Shown here in pieces: positions 6,816 to 9,197 of a DNA stretch of 9,197 bases. The position numbers and the translations under genes were made by a program. This DNA is from an uncultured Clostridia bacterium. GTDB taxonomy: Bacteria > Bacillota > Clostridia > UBA1381. The stretch's first letter is position 1; every line of letters begins with the position of its first letter. Below the pieces are notes generated by a model that was not told the DNA's origin, did not search any database, and saw only the letters and a list, made by a program, of their open reading frames with translations. The DNA is taken from assembly GCA_905235885.1 (NCBI GenBank), contig CAJONM010000177.1, positions 1-9,197 on the forward strand, in the 5' to 3' direction.

Positions 6816-8152
6816 TTGTGTGCTCTCCTTATCTCCTTTGCGCGGCGCATCAGGTAGGTCCTGCTGTTCAGCTCAGGATTTATTATGACCTCATCAAGCA
6901 TCATTTTCAGCGCATCGCCTATCTCCCTGCCCTGTCTGTATCCGACATTCATCAGGTCTCTGCCATTGACGCAAAGATCCGATACCCTGTAAGGTTGGCG
7001 CAGCGCGATCACTTCCTTATATATGGCAAGCGCATTGTCGATACGGCGGCATTTGTCGTTGAAAAATTTTGGATTTTTCGCCTTGTTGTCCGCCTTTTGC
7101 AGCAGCATCAGCTTCTCAAAAAGCTCTGCGCCTGTTTTTGACATCATCCTCTTTACCGCCGTAAAATTCGCGTCTACTCTGTAGTCGTGGTTTTCCACCA
7201 ACAGCGTAATATCGCGTATCGAGTCCGAGTCCATATGCAGCCTGTGCAGAACATCCACCGCAATTCTGCGGCTGTCGCGGTGGTGACCGTAAAAATGTAT
7301 AGTCCCCTTCGCGTCCGTAGACGGGCAGCATGGCTTGCCTATATCGTGCAAAAGTGCCGCCCAGCGCAGGATAAGATCCGGTTCGCTGTATTTTATCGTG
7401 TGCATGATGTGTTCACCGACATCATATATATGATATTTGTTTCTTTGCGGCTCACCGAAGCATCTGTCAAGCTCCGGCATAATATGCTTGAGCAATCCCA
7501 CTCTGCGCAGCTCGCCGATATATTCCGGACGCTCCGAGAGCAATATCTTGTTCAGCTCCTCCAATATGCGCTCTGAGCTGACCTTTTTTATCAATATTGA
7601 ATGCGCCTTTATCGCGCGCTCCGTTTCATTATCTATTTTAAAGCCAAGTACCGCGCTGAACCTTATGGCTCGCATCATTCTCAGCGCGTCTTCGCAAAGA
7701 CGCTTTTGCGCGTCTCCGACACAGCGAATTATCCCATTCTCTATATCACGAACACCGCCAACATGATCGAGAATGCCCGTTTTCGGGCTGTACATGATCG
7801 CATTTATCGTAAAATCGCGTCTTTGGCAATCCCTCTTGGGATCGGATATAAATCTTACAGATGCCGGACGGCGTCCGTCCGGATAATCTCCGTCACTGCG
7901 AAAGGTGGTGACCTCATAGCCTGTCTGATTATGAATGACTGTTACGGTCCCATGCTTTATGCCGGTATCTATGGTACGCTTAAATATGCGCTTTACCTCA
8001 TCGGGCAGTGCATTTGTCGCTATATCGTAATCGTGCGGCGTTTTATTCATTAAAAGATCGCGCACGGCTCCGCCGGCAATATATGCCTCAAAACCCGCGT
8101 CGCTGAGTCTGTCAAGTATAAATCTTGCGCCGTCCTCAATATAAAGCTCCAC
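6812..8152 (-). CDS. cca: CCA tRNA nucleotidyltransferase (HD-domain type)
   Basis: Adds or repairs the 3' CCA end of tRNAs using CTP and ATP (class II enzyme). It has 446 residues from the GTG at 8152. The head domain shows GGAVRD (27-32) and the metal-binding D41/D43 in HDYDIAT; then RRDFTINA (111-118) and the nucleotide-selecting EDALR motif (E154-D155...R158) in CEDALRMMRAIRF. An HD domain follows with ALLHDIGKP (H269-D270) and FYGHHRDS. The frame can extend upstream to a TTG at 8209, but that TTG is the -35 box TTGACC of the predicted promoter. The GTG at 8152 has GGAGG at 8-base spacing and gives the family-like N-terminus VELYIEDGARFILDRL. It is the first gene of the leftward cluster; its stop overlaps the recombinase start by 4 bp. 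Confidence 0.95.
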   Translation of the reverse strand: MELYIEDGARFILDRLSDAGFEAYIAGGAVRDLLMNKTPHDYDIATNALPDEVKRIFKRTIDTGIKHGTVTVIHNQTGYEVTTFRSDGDYPDGRRPASVRFISDPKRDCQRRDFTINAIMYSPKTGILDHVGGVRDIENGIIRCVGDAQKRLCEDALRMMRAIRFSAVLGFKIDNETERAIKAHSILIKKVSSERILEELNKILLSERPEYIGELRRVGLLKHIMPELDRCFGEPQRNKYHIYDVGEHIMHTIKYSEPDLILRWAALLHDIGKPCCPSTDAKGTIHFYGHHRDSRRIAVDVLHRLHMDSDSIRDITLLVENHDYRVDANFTAVKRMMSKTGAELFEKLMLLQKADNKAKNPKFFNDKCRRIDNALAIYKEVIALRQPYRVSDLCVNGRDLMNVGYRQGREIGDALKMMLDEVIINPELNSRTYLMRRAKEIRRAHK

Positions 8153-8180
8153 TTCTCGCACCTCCGTCCCACATATTATA

Positions 8181-8209
8181 ATTGTATCACAATTTATCGT
8201 ATAGGTCAA
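8181..8209 (-). promoter_or_regulatory. Predicted sigma-A promoter for cca cluster
   Basis: Read on the minus strand: -35 TTGACC (8209-8204), a 17-base spacer, and -10 TACAAT (8186-8181). Transcription would start near 8174, about 22 bases before the cca GTG. An A-rich run on this strand (about 8252-8230) lies upstream and could act as an UP element. A second TATAAT overlaps a few bases downstream but is too far from the -35. Confidence 0.75.
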
Positions 8210-8284
8210 TATGTTTAATATGCACTATTACATGCTATTTTATTTTATTTTTTTAGTCAATTTTAACGAATTTTTGCGTTATTA

Positions 8285-8313
8285 TTGCAGTTTTATTTCA
8301 GTTGTGTTACAAT
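8285..8313 (+). promoter_or_regulatory. Predicted sigma-A promoter for SLH-protein gene
   Basis: The -35 TTGCAG (8285-8290), 17-base spacer and -10 TACAAT (8308-8313) match the vegetative consensus well. Start of transcription would be near 8320, giving a leader of about 40 bases to the ATG at 8361. The 75 bp between this and the divergent cca promoter are strongly A/T-rich, with no other feature I can support. Confidence 0.7.
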
Positions 8314-8360
8314 ATCAACGCACTTGATTGCAAAAATTTTATTCAACGGAGGAAACTAAA

Positions 8361-9197
8361 ATGACAAAGTTTATTGCGTATTTATGCGCCGCTTCAATGG
8401 TGCTTAGCGTATCTGCTACGGCTTTCGCCGCAGATGAGGATAATGCATCCGAGGTAGTGGCTGTATCGGAAACAGCAGAGACAGAGGCTGCAGAAGAGGC
8501 TGCCACGGAAGAGGCTGCTACAGAGGAAGCTGCTACAGAAGAGGCCGCTACAGAGGAAGCTGCTACAGAAGAGGCCGCTACAGAGGAAGCTGCTACAGAA
8601 GAGGCTGCTACAGAAGAGGCTGCTACAGAAGAGGCTGCTACAGAAGCTCCCACACCTATAGCGTTCGTAGATGTAGACGCTGACGCATATTATGCAGAAG
8701 CTGTTGATTTCTGCTCAGCAAACGGTTTGTTCAACGGTGTATCCGATGACGAATTTGCTCCCGATCTCACAATGACAAGAGGTATGTTCGCGACTGTATT
8801 CGGCAGATTGCAGAATGCCGATCTTTCAAATGTAACTCTTACATATGGCGATGTCAAGGCTGACGCTTACTATGCGCCGTACATCGCGTGGGCAACAGAG
8901 CAGGGCATCATGGACGGTTACAGCGATGAAGAGTTCGGTCCCGATGATGCCATAACAAGAGAGCAGTCAGCGAAGATGCTTTACGCATACGCTACAAAGG
9001 TAGCAGGCATGGCTGTTTCGGATGCTCAGTCTGTATATACAGATTCCGACAGCGTAAGCGATTGGGCTGCAACGGCTGTATATGCCAACTCGGCTATAGG
9101 CTATCTCCTTGCAGATGAAAACGGAAATATAAATCCGCAGGCTCCGATAACGAGAGCAGACGCTTGCTACGCAGTTGCAACAACGGTTGTGGCTTGC
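8361..9197 (+). CDS. Secreted SLH-domain protein with acidic repeat tract (C-terminus cut)
   Basis: Surface protein expected to bind secondary cell-wall polysaccharide through S-layer homology motifs. 279 codons are visible and the frame is open at the right edge. The ATG at 8361 follows GGAGG with 8-base spacing. Residues 1-23 form a Sec signal peptide (K3, hydrophobic core, cleavage after AFA). Residues 24-45 are acidic; 47-96 hold nine AATEE units plus AATEA, giving roughly 20 negative charges; PTP then leads into three SLH motifs at about 102-150, 162-211 and 226-277. Each has the F/Y-x-D start and a TR near the end (R140, R200, R265), but the usual TRAE reads TRGM, TREQ and TRAD. No enzymatic or other domain is visible, so it may be a structural wall protein or S-layer component; more may follow beyond the edge. 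It is divergent from cca. Confidence 0.9.
   Translation, partial: MTKFIAYLCAASMVLSVSATAFAADEDNASEVVAVSETAETEAAEEAATEEAATEEAATEEAATEEAATEEAATEEAATEEAATEEAATEEAATEAPTPIAFVDVDADAYYAEAVDFCSANGLFNGVSDDEFAPDLTMTRGMFATVFGRLQNADLSNVTLTYGDVKADAYYAPYIAWATEQGIMDGYSDEEFGPDDAITREQSAKMLYAYATKVAGMAVSDAQSVYTDSDSVSDWAATAVYANSAIGYLLADENGNINPQAPITRADACYAVATTVVAC
8499..8648 (+). repeat. 15-bp in-frame tandem repeat coding AATEE
   Basis: Ten consecutive 15-bp units, the last ending in GCT instead of a Glu codon. Units 4-5 and 6-7 are identical 30-bp pairs (GCC GCT ACA GAG GAA then GCT GCT ACA GAA GAG), units 2-3 differ from them by one base, and units 7, 8 and 9 are identical. This nested pattern points to growth first by 30-bp and then by 15-bp duplication. 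Because 15 bp is five codons, changes in copy number alter spacer length without breaking the frame. Confidence 0.95.

Noticed and set aside
8376..8396. Possible lipobox (LCAA) in the SLH protein signal peptide.
   Set aside because: The Cys is residue 9, before the hydrophobic core is complete; a standard cleavage site AFA follows at residues 21-23.
8499..8648. CRISPR-like regular repeat.
   Set aside because: Units are contiguous 15-mers with no spacers and lie inside a reading frame.
8339..8653. Open frame on the minus strand coding an AASSV repeat.
   Set aside because: It is the mirror of the AATEE repeat on the plus strand, where there is a ribosome binding site, promoter, signal peptide and recognisable SLH motifs.

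Overview
The window looks like a chromosomal housekeeping stretch from an endospore-forming Firmicute of the class Clostridia. The main clues are an alpha/beta-type small acid-soluble spore protein (SASP), strong AGGAGG-type ribosome binding sites, TTG/GTG starts, a secreted SLH-domain (S-layer homology) protein, and an Asp23-family gene next to recG. All of it reads as bacterial core genome. I see no insertion sequence, phage gene, CRISPR array, tRNA or rRNA. Genus-level placement is not possible from the sequence alone.

Layout. (1) Positions 1-2031: a leftward operon hflX -> yigZ-family gene -> thioredoxin (cut by the window edge), driven by a promoter at 2003-2031. (2) Positions 2072-3083: a rightward two-gene unit secG -> araD, divergent from hflX, with its own strong promoter. 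(3) Positions 3090-3123: a hairpin terminator between the convergent araD and the spore protein gene. (4) Positions 3135-8209: a long leftward cluster cca -> tyrosine recombinase -> Asp23/Gls24 protein -> recG -> SASP. Its first four genes are tightly packed, with a 4-bp overlap, a 27-bp gap and a 1-bp gap, and are probably one transcript from the promoter at 8181-8209. (5) Positions 8285-9197: a rightward, divergently transcribed gene for a secreted protein with an acidic AATEE repeat tract and three SLH motifs, running off the right edge.

The genes serve RNA maturation (cca), genome maintenance (recG, recombinase), ribosome rescue (hflX), redox (thioredoxin), secretion (secG), sugar-phosphate metabolism (araD), spore DNA protection (SASP) and the cell envelope (SLH protein, possibly Asp23). 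They do not form one pathway. Three annotated starts were moved inward from the longest open frame. For hflX and cca the longer frame begins inside a promoter element; for the yigZ gene it has no ribosome binding site.

I found no convincing new multi-gene system. The points most worth a second look are: an apparent in-frame loss of about 35 residues in the N-terminal domain of HflX; a clean 15-bp/30-bp tandem repeat coding the acidic tract of the SLH protein; an araD translated without its own ribosome binding site directly behind secG; and a thioredoxin with His at the usual buried-Asp position.
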